Of a stretch of 49,081 nucleotides of DNA, positions 35,230 to 44,554 are shown in pieces. This DNA comes from Prevotella sp. Lineage in GTDB: Bacteria; Bacteroidota; Bacteroidia; Bacteroidales; Bacteroidaceae. The notes under the pieces were generated by a model that saw nothing but the letters and a program-made list of their open reading frames with translations, searched no databases and was not told the origin of the DNA. Where the stretch lies: assembly GCA_022486815.1 (NCBI GenBank), contig JAKVJW010000021.1:1-49081 (forward strand), read 5' to 3'. A program made the translations under genes and the position numbers. Every line of letters begins with the position of its first letter. The first letter of the stretch is position 1.

Positions 35230-36393
35230 TTAATAATCGAATTTTCCAAATTCAGATTGAATGGTCAGACTACGTGTTCCTTTCTCTATATGACCGATGA
35301 CTTGAGCATCGACATCGAAAGACTTACTGATAGCGATGACTTTTTCTGCTACTTCCGGACGTACATAAATCTCCATACGGTGACCCATATTGAATACTTG
35401 GTACATTTCTTTCCAATCTGTACCACTACATTCCTGAATGATTTTAAACAAGGGAGGTACAGGGAATAGATTATCTTTCACGACTTTACAGTCTTCACCA
35501 ACAAAATGGAGTACTTTAGTCTGTGCGCCTCCCGTGCAGTGTACCATACCATGAATTTCCGGGCGAAGTTCTGTAAGGAGTTTTTTGATGATAGGAGCGT
35601 AGGTTCGGGTAGGGGAAAGAACCAATTTTCCTGTATTTACTGGAACTCCCTCAACGGAATCCGTTAATCTGTATTTGCCACTATATACCAGTTCTTGAGG
35701 AACGGCGTGGTCAAAACTCTCCGGATATTTATCAGCAAGATATTTCGCGAATACGTCATGACGTGCACTGGTCAGTCCGTTACTGCCCATTCCACCATTA
35801 TATTCTTTTTCATAGGTAGCTTTTCCGGTGGAACTCAGTCCTACAATGACATCACCTGGACGGATATGGGCATTGTCTATGACATCCTTTCGTCTCATAC
35901 GGCAGGTCACGGTAGAGTCTACGATAATGGTTCGTACCAGATCACCCACGTCGGCTGTTTCTCCTCCTGTGGGCCAGATGTCGATTCCCATCTTTCTCAT
36001 TTCTGCCAGTATCTCATCTGTTCCATTGATGATCGTGGAGATTACTTCGCCAGGAATGAGCATCTTGTTTCTTCCGATAGTGCTGGATACCAGAATGTTA
36101 TCGACGGCTCCCACACAGAGCAAGTCATCCGTGTTCATGACTATGGCATCTTGGGCAATTCCTTTCCAGACATTTAAATCGCCTGTTTCTTTCCAATAAA
36201 GATAAGCTAGAGATGATTTTGTCCCTGCTCCGTCTGCATGCATGATATTGCAATAGTCAGGATCGCCACCTAGAATATCTGGTATGATCTTGCAAAAGGC
36301 ATTGGGGAAGACACCCTTATCAATATTTTTAATGGCATTGTGTACATCCTCTTTTGCAGCAGAGACACCACGCATCATATAACGGTTTTTCAT
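35230..36393 (-). CDS. purM: Phosphoribosylformylglycinamidine cyclo-ligase (AIR synthase)
   Basis: 387 residues from the ATG at 36393; the 23 codons upstream are Lys/Asn-rich and not part of the family. The sequence MKNRYMMRGVSAAKEDVHNAI, then MHADGAGTKSSLAYLYWKET, TGGETADVGDLVRTIIVD and GDVIVGLSSTGKATYEKEYNGG, follows the Bacteroidetes form of AIR synthase, which lacks the common short N-terminus of E. coli PurM. It closes the imidazole ring in purine synthesis (FGAM to AIR, using ATP). Its 5' neighbour is aroE and its 3' neighbour prfA; purC, another purine gene, is three genes upstream in the same cluster. Confidence 0.93.
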   Translation of the reverse strand: MKNRYMMRGVSAAKEDVHNAIKNIDKGVFPNAFCKIIPDILGGDPDYCNIMHADGAGTKSSLAYLYWKETGDLNVWKGIAQDAIVMNTDDLLCVGAVDNILVSSTIGRNKMLIPGEVISTIINGTDEILAEMRKMGIDIWPTGGETADVGDLVRTIIVDSTVTCRMRRKDVIDNAHIRPGDVIVGLSSTGKATYEKEYNGGMGSNGLTSARHDVFAKYLADKYPESFDHAVPQELVYSGKYRLTDSVEGVPVNTGKLVLSPTRTYAPIIKKLLTELRPEIHGMVHCTGGAQTKVLHFVGEDCKVVKDNLFPVPPLFKIIQECSGTDWKEMYQVFNMGHRMEIYVRPEVAEKVIAISKSFDVDAQVIGHIEKGTRSLTIQSEFGKFDY

Positions 36394-36528
36394 TATTTTC
36401 AGTAATTCTTTTATTATATTGTTGAATATTTGTTTCTTATTCTTCTTTTTGGGTTTGAGCAACTGCTCTCCTTTTCGTTATAGGTATATTACAAGCTTTT
36501 GGGATAAAGGAGGGCAGAATCGGAATCA

Positions 36529-37275
36529 TCATTCTTTACCATTCCAGAATTCCCAACTAGCAAAGGCCTGTAAGAGTAGCATTTCCAGACCGTTTTTGAC
36601 GCTTGCGCCCTTTTCCTTTCCCCTTTTCATAAACAAGGTCTCATCTGGATTATAGATCAAATCATATAGCAGGTTATGGGTGCTCATAGCTTTGTAGGGG
36701 AGTTGGGGACAGGTATCCACCTGAGGATACATACCGACTGGGGTACAATTGACAATCACATTATATTCTTGAATCATCTCAGGAGTAATTTGTTCGTACT
36801 GTATCATGCCTGGACGCTGATAACGTGAGACAAAAAGACTTTCCAGTCCTAAGGATTTCAATCCATAATTGATGGCTTTGGAAGCTCCTCCGGTTCCAAG
36901 GATCAGTGCTTTCTTGTGAAATTTTTCTAAAAGTGGTTCAATACTTTTTGTAAAGCCAATCACATCACTATTGTAACCTTTCAGAATGACATCATTGTTT
37001 TTATGTTCAATCTTTACGACATTAACGGCACCGATGGCGCGTGCTTCAGGACTAATATAATCTAAATAACTGATTACTTTTTCCTTGTAGGGAATCGTAA
37101 CGTTAAAACCTTTTAATTCCGGATTGGAATCAATAATTTCCGGCAGGTCCCCGATGTCTGGAATCTCAAAATTGATGTATTGTGCATCAATACATTCATT
37201 GTGAAACTTTTCATTGAAATAATTCTTTGAAAAAGAGTGCCCCAAAGGGTAGCCTATTAGTCCATATTTATCCAT
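36529..37275 (-). CDS. aroE: Shikimate dehydrogenase
   Basis: 248 residues from the ATG at 37275. A longer frame from 37338 would overlap menG and lacks family features, whereas MDKYGLIGYPLGHSFSKNYF is the normal AroE start with the SxS shikimate site. Catalytic Lys is in FNVTIPYKEKVI and the paired Asp in LKGYNSDVIGF. The NADP-binding loop reads LILGTGGASKAI. The end VKNGLEMLLLQAFASWEFWNG is conserved. It reduces 3-dehydroshikimate in aromatic amino acid synthesis. At 248 residues it is shorter than E. coli AroE (~270) but looks complete. It begins 50 bases after the menG stop. Confidence 0.95.
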   Translation of the reverse strand: MDKYGLIGYPLGHSFSKNYFNEKFHNECIDAQYINFEIPDIGDLPEIIDSNPELKGFNVTIPYKEKVISYLDYISPEARAIGAVNVVKIEHKNNDVILKGYNSDVIGFTKSIEPLLEKFHKKALILGTGGASKAINYGLKSLGLESLFVSRYQRPGMIQYEQITPEMIQEYNVIVNCTPVGMYPQVDTCPQLPYKAMSTHNLLYDLIYNPDETLFMKRGKEKGASVKNGLEMLLLQAFASWEFWNGKE

Positions 37276-37324
37276 TATACCTGTCCTTTTTATTACATAT
37301 CTTGAATTGATGCTTCGTCTGTCA

Positions 37325-38059
37325 TTATTTTTTTGCAAAATAGAGGGTGCAGATACCGAACGTAAGTCGCTGAAATCCAGTTTCTGAAAATCCTGCTTTC
37401 TTTAATATTTTCATCATAGATTCTCCTTGTGGAAAAGCCTCTATTGTCTTCGTAAGGTAGTGATAGGCTGAAGAATCTCTTGAAATGAGTTTTCCATAGA
37501 CGGGTAGGACGGTATGGGAATAGATTCTGAAGAGTTGATGCATCGGGAAAGACACCGGTTCGGTGAGTTCTACGATGCTCAGATGTCCACCTTTTTTAAG
37601 GACCCGGCACATTTCTTTTAATCCTTGATCCAGGTTCTGGAAATTTCGGATTCCGAAAGCAGCTGTAACCGCGTCGAAAGTATTATCTTCGAAGGAAAGA
37701 TTCATGCAATCTTCTTTCTTGAAGGAAATGATGTCTTTCAGATGCTCTTTAGATACCTTTTTTTGCCCGACCTGCATCATACCTTCTGAAATGTCAGCTC
37801 CGATAAGGATTTGAGGATGAAGCATCTTAGCTGCAAGGATAGCAAAATCTCCTGTACCAGTTGCTATGTCCAGTATTTTTTCTGGGCAGTAGGGCACAAG
37901 TTTCTGGATAGCTTTCTTTCTCCAGCCTTTATCGATTTCCCAGGACAGTCGATGATTAAGGGTGTCGTAGGTAGGAGCGATATGATCAAACATCTCCTCT
38001 ACGAGTTGCCCCTTTTCTCCTTTTCTCCCATAGGGCTTGATTTTTTCTTGCTGATACAT
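37325..38059 (-). CDS. menG: Demethylmenaquinone methyltransferase
   Basis: 244 residues of the UbiE/MenG family. [16 protein letters not shown] precedes the S-adenosylmethionine site [16 protein letters not shown]. Post-motifs are [20 protein letters not shown] and [19 protein letters not shown]. Bacteroidales make menaquinone and not ubiquinone, so the last menaquinone methylation is the likely reaction (inference from the group). It is the third gene in the phoH-purC-menG-aroE-purM-prfA-pyrF series. A short hairpin in the gap upstream may reduce transcription coming from purC. Confidence 0.95.
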   Translation of the reverse strand: MYQQEKIKPYGRKGEKGQLVEEMFDHIAPTYDTLNHRLSWEIDKGWRKKAIQKLVPYCPEKILDIATGTGDFAILAAKMLHPQILIGADISEGMMQVGQKKVSKEHLKDIISFKKEDCMNLSFEDNTFDAVTAAFGIRNFQNLDQGLKEMCRVLKKGGHLSIVELTEPVSFPMHQLFRIYSHTVLPVYGKLISRDSSAYHYLTKTIEAFPQGESMMKILKKAGFSETGFQRLTFGICTLYFAKK

Positions 38060-38081
38060 GGTTCGTTTAAGAGATTATAAA

Positions 38082-38112
38082 ACCCGGGGCGCAAGAATAA
38101 AGCACTCCGGGT
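38082..38112 (-). terminator. Hairpin between purC and menG (attenuator or weak terminator)
   Basis: ACCCGGGG (38082-38089) pairs with CTCCGGGT (38105-38112) with one G-T wobble, a 15-base loop and A/T-rich minus-strand sequence (TTTATAATC) afterwards. It sits 12 bases past the purC stop. Confidence 0.5.
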
Positions 38113-38124
38113 ATCTAATCATTA

Positions 38125-39075
38125 TTATTTATGAGAAGCCAGATAAGACTTCACATTTTTTTCTATACGAGTTGCAATATTACCTTCTTCAGCAGCTTTA
38201 TCGAATTTTTCACCGATGATATGTTCATAAAGCTCTATGTATCGTTCGCTGACTTTTTCTGCAAATTCGTCTGTTAATTCAGGCATCTTTTGTCCAGGCT
38301 CGTTCATAAAGTCATGTTCTATAAGCCATTGGCGTACGAACTCTTTAGAAAGTTGTTTTTGCGGTTCACCTTTTTCGAATTTCTCCTGATAGCCGTCAGC
38401 ATAAAAATAACGGCTGGAGTCAGGTGTATGAATTTCATCAATAAGATAGCACTCATCACCGTGCTTGCCAAACTCATATTTAGTATCTACAAGGATCAAA
38501 CCTCGTTTCGCGGCAATCTCCTGGCCTCGGTTGAAAAGTTTTCTGGTCCAGTCTTCAATGATTGCATAATCTTTTTCAGAGACGATGCCTTGCTTAATGA
38601 TCTCCTCTTTGGAGATATTCATATCATGGCCTGTGGCTGCTTTTGTTGTCGGGGTGATAATAGGTTCGGGGAAACGCTGGTTTTCCTTCATGCCATCTGG
38701 GAGCTTGACACCACATAGTTCTCGGCATCCTTCTTTATAGGCACGCCATGCACTACCGGTAAGAATACTGCGGATAATCATTTCTACAGGGAATCCCTTG
38801 CAGTTCAGACCTACTGTTACCATTGGGTCAGGAGTAGCAAGTTTCCAGTTTGGGCAGATGTCTTTGGTGAGATCTAAGAATCGTGCAGCTATTTGATTCA
38901 GTACTTGCCCTTTAAAAGGAATACCTTTCGGTAGTACAACGTCAAAAGCTGAGATTCTGTCTGTAGCGACCATTACGATCAGATCATCATTAATGTTGTA
39001 CACGTCACGTACTTTTCCGTGATAAACACTCTTCTGTCCATTAAAATGGAAATCAGTTCTGGTTAAAGCTTTCAT
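38125..39075 (-). CDS. purC: Phosphoribosylaminoimidazole-succinocarboxamide synthase
   Basis: 316 residues, the longer form compared with the ~240 of E. coli PurC. Motifs are [20 protein letters not shown] (ATP-binding hairpin), [39 protein letters not shown] and [20 protein letters not shown], with [14 protein letters not shown]. It joins CAIR and aspartate to make SAICAR in purine synthesis. It lies downstream of the PhoH-like gene, with an 82-base gap and no promoter seen. Confidence 0.97.
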   Translation of the reverse strand: MKALTRTDFHFNGQKSVYHGKVRDVYNINDDLIVMVATDRISAFDVVLPKGIPFKGQVLNQIAARFLDLTKDICPNWKLATPDPMVTVGLNCKGFPVEMIIRSILTGSAWRAYKEGCRELCGVKLPDGMKENQRFPEPIITPTTKAATGHDMNISKEEIIKQGIVSEKDYAIIEDWTRKLFNRGQEIAAKRGLILVDTKYEFGKHGDECYLIDEIHTPDSSRYFYADGYQEKFEKGEPQKQLSKEFVRQWLIEHDFMNEPGQKMPELTDEFAEKVSERYIELYEHIIGEKFDKAAEEGNIATRIEKNVKSYLASHK

Positions 39076-39157
39076 TATATATAAGTTTAAACTAACAACC
39101 GCATAAAAGTCTTTGCTCTCATTGATCAGAAATTCAGTCTCTACCGAAAATTCTTAT

Positions 39158-40171
39158 TCAGTTTTTTGTCTTGATATCTGAGTCGAAGTAAGGAATGCGA
39201 CATTCTCTTTTTCGTACAGCTTTCATTTCTTCTACTTTTTGGTCATAGGCTGCATAAGCATTGACAATCCGTGTGACCAGTTTATGTCTTACAATGTCTT
39301 TTTGTTCTAAGCAGACTACGGAAATACCTTTAATTCCGTTTAATATTTTCAGAGCTTCTTTCAGACCGCTTCTTTGTTCTCTCGGAAGATCTATCTGGGT
39401 CAGATCACCTGTAATAATCATTTTAGTGTCCCATCCCATTCTCGTAAGGAACATCCGGATTTGCTGAGGTGTCGTATTCTGAGCTTCATCTAAAATTACT
39501 ACTGCATCGCTGAGTGTTCTTCCTCTCATGAAGGCTAAGGGGGCAATCTGTATGATATGCTTTTCTAGCATATCCTGCAATTTTGCAGCAGGGAGCATAT
39601 CTTGCAATGCATCATAAAGGGGTTGAAGATAGGGATCAATCTTATCCTTCATATCTCCAGGAAGGAAACCTAATTTTTCTCCTGCTTCAACAGCTGGACG
39701 ACTGAGGATAATTCGCTTGGCGGTTTTTTCTTTTAGTGCTTTTACAGCTAAAGCCACACTGAGATAAGTCTTCCCCGTGCCGGCAGGTCCTACTGCAAAC
39801 ACCATGTCATCTTTTTCAAAGGAGTCTATCAACTTTTGCTGGTTCTCACTCCTGCTCTTGATAGGCTTGCCGGAGATGTTATAGATTAGTACACCCTTGG
39901 CACTTTCCTCTCTGGTCTTGTTGCCTCTTACTATATCCAGAATATCTTCGTCTTCAATGGTATTGTATTTTAATACATGCTTTTGCATGCTACTCAAGTC
40001 TTCTTCAGCTTTTGCTAAATCTTCCTCGTCACCGAGGATACAAATAACATTATCTCTTGCCGTAATATGTAATTTTGGGAAGAGCGATTTAAACATCTGA
40101 AGATGACAATTATTGATACCGTAGAATATAACAGGATCAACATCCTCTAAAACGATATGCTTTTCTATCAA
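39158..40171 (-). CDS. phoH: PhoH family ATPase (YbeZ-like)
   Basis: 337 residues. The start codon is TTG at 40171: an in-frame stop lies a few codons upstream and the first in-frame ATG would remove the conserved start IEKHIVLEDVDPVIFYGINN. An N-terminal KH-like region (~1-95) is followed by a PhoH P-loop domain: Walker A FAVGPAGTGKTYLSVALAV, then LILSRPAVEAGEKLGFLPGD, Walker B DAVVILDEAQNTTPQQIRMF and TKMIITGDLTQIDLP. PhoH/YbeZ proteins act with RNase YbeY in RNA metabolism in other bacteria (known of the family), but no ybeY is present in this window. It is the first gene of the cluster that continues through pyrF. Confidence 0.95.
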   Translation of the reverse strand: MIEKHIVLEDVDPVIFYGINNCHLQMFKSLFPKLHITARDNVICILGDEEDLAKAEEDLSSMQKHVLKYNTIEDEDILDIVRGNKTREESAKGVLIYNISGKPIKSRSENQQKLIDSFEKDDMVFAVGPAGTGKTYLSVALAVKALKEKTAKRIILSRPAVEAGEKLGFLPGDMKDKIDPYLQPLYDALQDMLPAAKLQDMLEKHIIQIAPLAFMRGRTLSDAVVILDEAQNTTPQQIRMFLTRMGWDTKMIITGDLTQIDLPREQRSGLKEALKILNGIKGISVVCLEQKDIVRHKLVTRIVNAYAAYDQKVEEMKAVRKRECRIPYFDSDIKTKN

Positions 40172-40209
40172 TGTTGTTATTTAACTGTTTTTACCTTATG
40201 ATAACACTG

Positions 40210-40217
40210 CAAAGTTA
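40210..40217 (-). promoter_or_regulatory. -7 promoter element for phoH cluster
   Basis: Minus-strand TAACTTTG (forward 40210-40217) fits TAnnTTTG and lies about 39 bases before the TTG start of phoH. No good -33 TTTG was found at the usual spacing. Confidence 0.6.
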
Positions 40218-40260
40218 CAAAAAAATAGTGAAACTACTCCTTAATATTTCATCTTTTTTG

Positions 40261-40268
40261 TACTTTTG
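40261..40268 (+). promoter_or_regulatory. -7 promoter element for DUF5715 gene
   Basis: TACTTTTG at 40261-40268 fits the consensus, 24 bases before the ATG at 40293. No clear -33 element. It is back to back with the phoH promoter. Confidence 0.62.
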
Positions 40269-40292
40269 TAACAAAATATTCGTAGGGTTAAG

Positions 40293-41129
40293 ATGAAAGT
40301 TTCAAAAAGGGAATATACGAAAGTTTTTATGACTGTCGTATTACTTTTGTTCTTGGTAAGATTAATATTTCCTGGAGTTGCACGCTCAGGACAGAATAAA
40401 AAAGAGGGTGGAGATTCCATAAAAGAAAATATTCAACCTTTTGTTCTTCAAGATAGTGCTGATCATCATCCTTCAGATCAGGATCAGGTAAATAGTGCCT
40501 CATATTTACCTGACGATTTAGCTGCGTTTACAGTGTTTTTCAATGCGGACGGTTCTTTGGCAAAACATCGTATAATCAGTGTACCCGATTTTCAGAACAC
40601 TTTTTCTGATGAGAATGATGTTCAACTTGTTGCTGCTGGCAGATTAGGTGTAAAGCCCGTAGAGAACCGAAAAGATGCAGCTAGGGAAAAGGGGAGACTG
40701 GTCTATGTGGGAAGTAATCCTTATTTTTACATAGAGCCTCTTCATTCCAGTATTCCTTATCTTGTCCCACGAGCCGCAGTCCTGTTACAGGATATAGGGC
40801 AGAGCTATTATGATAGTTTGCAACTAAAGAATATTCCTTTACATCAGATTATTGTAACAAGTGTGATGAGAAGTAAGGAAGATGTTCTTAACTTGCGAAG
40901 TCATAATGGGAATGCCACTCAGCATTCCTGTCACATGTATGGTACTACTTTTGATGTGAGTTATAACCGTTATCGTACGGTCGAGGCTCCGGGTGAGAAT
41001 CGCCGGAAAGTGAGAAACGATACTTTAAAATGGGTGCTTAGTGAGGTCCTTAATGATATGCATAAGCATAACCGCTGTTTTATCAAGTATGAGATCAACC
41101 AGGGCTGTTTTCATATTACAGTGAGATGA
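40293..41129 (+). CDS. DUF5715 family protein with M15-peptidase-like motif
   Basis: 278 residues with an uncleaved-looking N-terminal membrane helix (VFMTVVLLLFLVRLIFPGV, ~11-29), so probably anchored in the inner membrane facing the periplasm. The C-terminal domain has VTSVMRS followed by HSCHMYGTTFDVSY, where S212-x-H214-x2-G217-x3-D221 matches the S-x-H-x2-G-x-A-x-D metal site of the M15/VanX/VanY carboxypeptidases, and GCFHITVR supplies a third His (274). The catalytic Glu expected three residues before that His is not there; E267 is the nearest. A role on peptidoglycan peptides is therefore possible but not shown. Ends at a bidirectional terminator shared with glyA. Confidence 0.82.
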   Translation: MKVSKREYTKVFMTVVLLLFLVRLIFPGVARSGQNKKEGGDSIKENIQPFVLQDSADHHPSDQDQVNSASYLPDDLAAFTVFFNADGSLAKHRIISVPDFQNTFSDENDVQLVAAGRLGVKPVENRKDAAREKGRLVYVGSNPYFYIEPLHSSIPYLVPRAAVLLQDIGQSYYDSLQLKNIPLHQIIVTSVMRSKEDVLNLRSHNGNATQHSCHMYGTTFDVSYNRYRTVEAPGENRRKVRNDTLKWVLSEVLNDMHKHNRCFIKYEINQGCFHITVR

Positions 41130-41148
41130 AGGGATAATGGCGAAAAAT

Positions 41149-41180
41149 AAAGCCTCTGAATTTTGGAATTCAGAGGCTTT
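41149..41180. terminator. Bidirectional terminator between DUF5715 gene and glyA
   Basis: Perfect 14-bp stem (41149-41162 with 41167-41180, arms AAAGCCTCTGAATT and AATTCAGAGGCTTT), four-base loop. T-rich on the plus side and A-rich, i.e. T on the minus strand, on the other side, so it serves both convergent genes. Confidence 0.94.
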
Positions 41181-41230
41181 TATAAATTGCAACGGATAGG
41201 TTGATTTCTATCTCCTATTCATTGTCAGAA

Positions 41231-42511
41231 TTAATAAGCAAATAAAGGATATTTTTTCATTGTGAGATTGACTTTCTCGCGAACTCGGGCAACTACTTGA
41301 TCATTTTCCGGGTCTTTCAAGACTTCGTCAATTAAGTCAGCAATAAGATGCATCATGTCTTCTTTGGCACCACGGGTTGTCATAGCAGCTGTACCCAGAC
41401 GGATACCTGAAGTCTGGAAAGGACTCCGTGTGTCGAAAGGAACCATATTCTTGTTGACTGTAATGTCTGCTGCAACAAGAGCATTCTCTGCTACTTTTCC
41501 GGTGAGATCTGGATATTTTGAACGGAAATCAATGAGCATAGAATGGTTGTCAGTGCCACCGCTTACAACATCGAAACCGTGTTGAATCATATCATCTGCC
41601 AATACAGAAGCATTTGTCTTGACCTGTGTCGCATATTCCTTCCATGAAGGTTGGAGATTCTCATGGAATCCTACAGCTTTAGCTGCAATCACATGTTCCA
41701 GAGGACCACCTTGTATACCTGGGAATACTGCTGAATTAATAAGGGATGACATCTTCTTAATAACTCCCTTTTTGGTAGTTAGCCCCCAGGGATTATCAAA
41801 ATCCTTGCCCATTAAGATAACGCCGCCACGAGGACCACGGAGTGTCTTGTGTGTAGTGGTAGTAACAATATCTGCATATTTGACCGGGTTTTTCAATAGG
41901 CCTGCAGCAATGAGTCCGGCAGGGTGAGCCATATCAACCATAAAAAGGGCACCAACCTCATCACAGATTTTCCGCATACGAGCATAGTCCCACTCACGAC
42001 TGTATGCTGATCCTCCGCCAATAATCAATTTTGGCTTATACTTTAATGCCAGTTTCTCCATCTCATCATAATCTACCTGACCGGTTTCTCGATTTAAGTT
42101 GTACCCGATATGGTGATAGAGTATTCCAGAGGTGTTTACTTCGCTTCCGTGGGATAAGTGGCCGCCTTGAGCGAGATTAAGCCCCATAAAAGTATCACCC
42201 GGCTTCAGACATGCAAGAAGGACGGCAGCATTTGCTTGTGAGCCGGAATGTGGTTGGACATTGGCGAATTCTGCACCGAAGACCTTCTTTACACGTTCAC
42301 GTGCCAAGTCTTCTACCTGATCTACGACTTGGCATCCACCATAGTACCGGTGGCTTGGCAGACCTTCGGCATACTTGTTGGTTAAATAGGAGCCCATGGC
42401 ACTCATCACTTCGTTACTAACAAAGTTTTCTGATGCAATCAACTCCATCCCTTTGAGCTGACGCTGGTGCTCTTTTTCAATTAGGTCAAAAATCTCTTGA
42501 TCCCTTTCCAT
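41231..42511 (-). CDS. glyA: Serine hydroxymethyltransferase
   Basis: 426 residues, standard length. N-terminal [20 protein letters not shown] and [17 protein letters not shown], the [14 protein letters not shown] segment and the pyridoxal-phosphate Lys in [17 protein letters not shown] are all intact. The end [17 protein letters not shown] is conserved. It interconverts serine and glycine with transfer of a one-carbon unit to tetrahydrofolate, which feeds purine and thymidylate synthesis. It has its own promoter element at 42564-42571 and is downstream of pyrI in the same orientation. Confidence 0.98.
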   Translation of the reverse strand: MERDQEIFDLIEKEHQRQLKGMELIASENFVSNEVMSAMGSYLTNKYAEGLPSHRYYGGCQVVDQVEDLARERVKKVFGAEFANVQPHSGSQANAAVLLACLKPGDTFMGLNLAQGGHLSHGSEVNTSGILYHHIGYNLNRETGQVDYDEMEKLALKYKPKLIIGGGSAYSREWDYARMRKICDEVGALFMVDMAHPAGLIAAGLLKNPVKYADIVTTTTHKTLRGPRGGVILMGKDFDNPWGLTTKKGVIKKMSSLINSAVFPGIQGGPLEHVIAAKAVGFHENLQPSWKEYATQVKTNASVLADDMIQHGFDVVSGGTDNHSMLIDFRSKYPDLTGKVAENALVAADITVNKNMVPFDTRSPFQTSGIRLGTAAMTTRGAKEDMMHLIADLIDEVLKDPENDQVVARVREKVNLTMKKYPLFAY

Positions 42512-42563
42512 TGTGTACAGTGTTATTTTAAAATTAAAAACCTTTTGCCTAAAAAGTGATTTG

Positions 42564-42571
42564 CAAATTTA
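42564..42571 (-). promoter_or_regulatory. -7 promoter element for glyA
   Basis: Minus-strand TAAATTTG (forward 42564-42571) fits TAnnTTTG, 53 bases before the glyA ATG. No strong -33 element found. Confidence 0.55.
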
Positions 42572-42642
42572 GGCATTCATTCTTACTTATCCAAACTTTA
42601 AGGTGTTTTTTTGAAGCATTCTGCAATCAAAAACAAACTTTT

Positions 42643-43098
42643 TTATAGGAGTTTAACTTTCTCTATTTCCTGTTCTTTGTCGCAATAGTGACATTTTACG
42701 ACACCTCTATCTTTATCTACAACGTTGAATACCGTTTCCATAGGCTCGTTGTTTGTAATACATTTTGGATTATTGCATTTGATGATTCCACGTAATGTAT
42801 TTGGTAATTCTACTTTCCTTTTTTCTACGACTTCATAGTTTTTGATGGTGTTTACAACAGCATTTGGAGTCAGTACAGCCAGACGGTTGATCTCGTCATC
42901 TGAGAGAAATTTTCCTGAGACTTTTATGATCCCTTTCTTTCCTAATTTCTTGGAAGGAAGGTTATATCCGATCGTCACAGGAGATCGGAAGTTTTGGAGT
43001 TTCAGCAGATTGACGATCTGAAATGTTTTATCTGCTGGAATATGATCGATTACCGTACCGTTTTTAATTGCGGCTACTAACATTTCCTTTTTTGCCAT
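42643..43098 (-). CDS. pyrI: Aspartate carbamoyltransferase regulatory subunit
   Basis: 151 residues, standard for PyrI. The N-terminal allosteric domain starts LVAAIKNGTVIDHIPADKTF, with IGYNLPSKKLGKKGIIKV holding nucleotide-contact lysines. The C-terminal zinc domain has four cysteines, as CNNPKC and CHYC in CNNPKCITNNEPMETVFNVV...VKCHYCDKE. It binds CTP and ATP to adjust the catalytic subunit PyrB, encoded 25 bases upstream. The pair allows end-product control of pyrimidine synthesis, and CTP synthase (pyrG) is in the same window. Confidence 0.97.
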   Translation of the reverse strand: MAKKEMLVAAIKNGTVIDHIPADKTFQIVNLLKLQNFRSPVTIGYNLPSKKLGKKGIIKVSGKFLSDDEINRLAVLTPNAVVNTIKNYEVVEKRKVELPNTLRGIIKCNNPKCITNNEPMETVFNVVDKDRGVVKCHYCDKEQEIEKVKLL

Positions 43099-43123
43099 GA
43101 CATTTTGAATTTAGCGTTGAATA

Positions 43124-44080
43124 TTAATATTTGCTTTCTATGACAGTATGGTCATTTTTGACATCGTCAAGGGATATACCCAGGCAATAGCAGAATATGG
43201 CTTCACGGGCGTAGAGTCCATTCTTGGCTTGTTGGATATAGTAGGCATGTGGATTGGAGTCTACATCGTAGGCAATTTCATTGATTCGCGGCAGCGGGTG
43301 CATCACTTTCATGTTTGGTTTCGCTGTTTTGAGCATTTCATTAGTCAACCGATATACATTCTTGACCTTTTCATATTCCATCAAATCACTGAATCGTTCT
43401 TTCTGAACCCTTGTCATATAAAGTATGTCGGCATCTGATATGACTTTTTCGTTAAAGGCGGTATGTTCCTGAAAAAGAATGTTATGTTTCTTACAATACA
43501 ATTTATATTCGTCAGGCATAGCGAGTTCCTTGGGAGCTATAAAGTGAAATGTCGGATTGAAATGTCTCATTGCCATGATCAGAGAATGGACGGTACGACC
43601 GTATCTCAGGTCTCCGACAAGATAAATGTTCAGATTTTTCAATGTCCCTTGGGTCTTATAAATGGAATAAAGGTCCAGAAGGCATTGAGAAGGATGCATG
43701 TGTGCTCCATCACCTGCATTGATGATGGGAACTGGAGCTATCTCACTGGCATATTGTGCTGCTCCTTCAATGTGATGCCTCATAGCAATAGCATCAGCAT
43801 AGTTGCTAACCATCAAAATAGTGTCTTTTAGGGTTTCTCCTTTTGTTGTACTTGATGTTTTAGCATCAGAGAAGCCTATGACACGTGCCCCCAGCCGATT
43901 AGCAGCGGTTTGGAAGCTCAATTGTGTACGCGTTGAAGGTTCAAAGAACAATGTTGCAATGACTTTACCTTTGAGAATTTCTCTGTTAGGGTGTTTCTCA
44001 AATTCATGTGCCATTTGGAGAAGGTATAATATCTTCTCTTTTGAAAGGTCTGCAATGGTTACAAAATTATGTTTCTCCAT
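43124..44080 (-). CDS. pyrB: Aspartate carbamoyltransferase catalytic subunit
   Basis: 318 residues, close to the usual 305-310. The carbamoyl-phosphate site is [20 protein letters not shown] (Ser-Thr-Arg-Thr present; the next residue is Gln where many enzymes have Arg). Further motifs are [46 protein letters not shown] and [18 protein letters not shown]. It condenses carbamoyl phosphate with aspartate, the committed step of pyrimidine synthesis. Its ATG overlaps by one base (TAATG) the stop of an upstream 64-codon frame in the same phase, and a candidate promoter is ~285 bases upstream, so a regulatory leader is possible. Confidence 0.97.
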   Translation of the reverse strand: MEKHNFVTIADLSKEKILYLLQMAHEFEKHPNREILKGKVIATLFFEPSTRTQLSFQTAANRLGARVIGFSDAKTSSTTKGETLKDTILMVSNYADAIAMRHHIEGAAQYASEIAPVPIINAGDGAHMHPSQCLLDLYSIYKTQGTLKNLNIYLVGDLRYGRTVHSLIMAMRHFNPTFHFIAPKELAMPDEYKLYCKKHNILFQEHTAFNEKVISDADILYMTRVQKERFSDLMEYEKVKNVYRLTNEMLKTAKPNMKVMHPLPRINEIAYDVDSNPHAYYIQQAKNGLYAREAIFCYCLGISLDDVKNDHTVIESKY

Positions 44081-44356
44081 TATATCAAAAATATTTTAGG
44101 ATATAAATATAAAAATTCTTTGTGTTCGGAATGCTCTCTTTTTAAGAAGATGATTTTAGAAGTGGTGTATTTAAAAAGAGAAAGTTCATTATGTCTCTTG
44201 TCAATGAAATCATTCCTGAGATTGATTATGGACAAGTTTAACAATCGTTTATTCGTATATTGATTTTGAATCATTACTTTCGGATTGCTATTGGCATCTT
44301 ATCTGACATAATATTTAAAAAGGATACAAGGTGGTCTGAATAATAGACTGAATCCT
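44081..44356 (-). promoter_or_regulatory. Long pyrB leader with possible leader ORF and hairpin
   Basis: If transcription starts from the -7 element at 44363-44370, the pyrB leader is about 275 bases. It contains an open frame of 64 codons (ATG at 44272-44274) whose stop overlaps the pyrB ATG as TAATG, giving a Lys/Leu/Ile-rich peptide of no known family. Inside it, CTCTTTTTAA (forward 44136-44145) and TTAAAAAGAG (44171-44180) make a perfect 10-bp stem with a 25-base loop. The leader therefore could couple translation to pyrB expression. Chance is not excluded in AT-rich DNA. Confidence 0.4.
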
Positions 44357-44362
44357 TTCTTT

Positions 44363-44370
44363 GCAAAGAT
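44363..44370 (-). promoter_or_regulatory. -7 promoter element for pyrB-pyrI
   Basis: Minus-strand TATCTTTG (forward 44363-44370) is an exact -7 match; no clear -33 TTTG at 19-21 bases. It is the best promoter match in the gap between pyrB and the divergent PBP gene. Confidence 0.6.
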
Positions 44371-44515
44371 AGAAAATATTTCCTAGAAAACAGAATGTTT
44401 ATTGAAATATATGAGAAAAAAACAGAATTGATAATTTCTTTGAATCATATAGCTTGATTCGTCTTTTTACATACTATTATTTTTGACTGTTTATGGATTA
44501 TTCAGAAAATAATTG

Positions 44516-44523
44516 TATTTTTG
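44516..44523 (+). promoter_or_regulatory. -7 promoter element for PBP-TPM-lemA operon
   Basis: TATTTTTG at 44516-44523 fits TAnnTTTG and lies 31 bases before the ATG at 44555. The region 44371-44515 between it and the pyrB promoter shows nothing else recognisable. Confidence 0.6.
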
Positions 44524-44554
44524 CACGGTGAACATCAACAGAGAATCATTCATA

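Noticed and set aside
35695..36199. Plus-strand open frames opposite purM
   Set aside because: Two overlapping frames antisense to purM, without signals for expression or recognisable domains.
37276..37338. Longer aroE start overlapping menG
   Set aside because: The extra 21 residues do not resemble AroE and the ATG at 37275 gives the conserved start.
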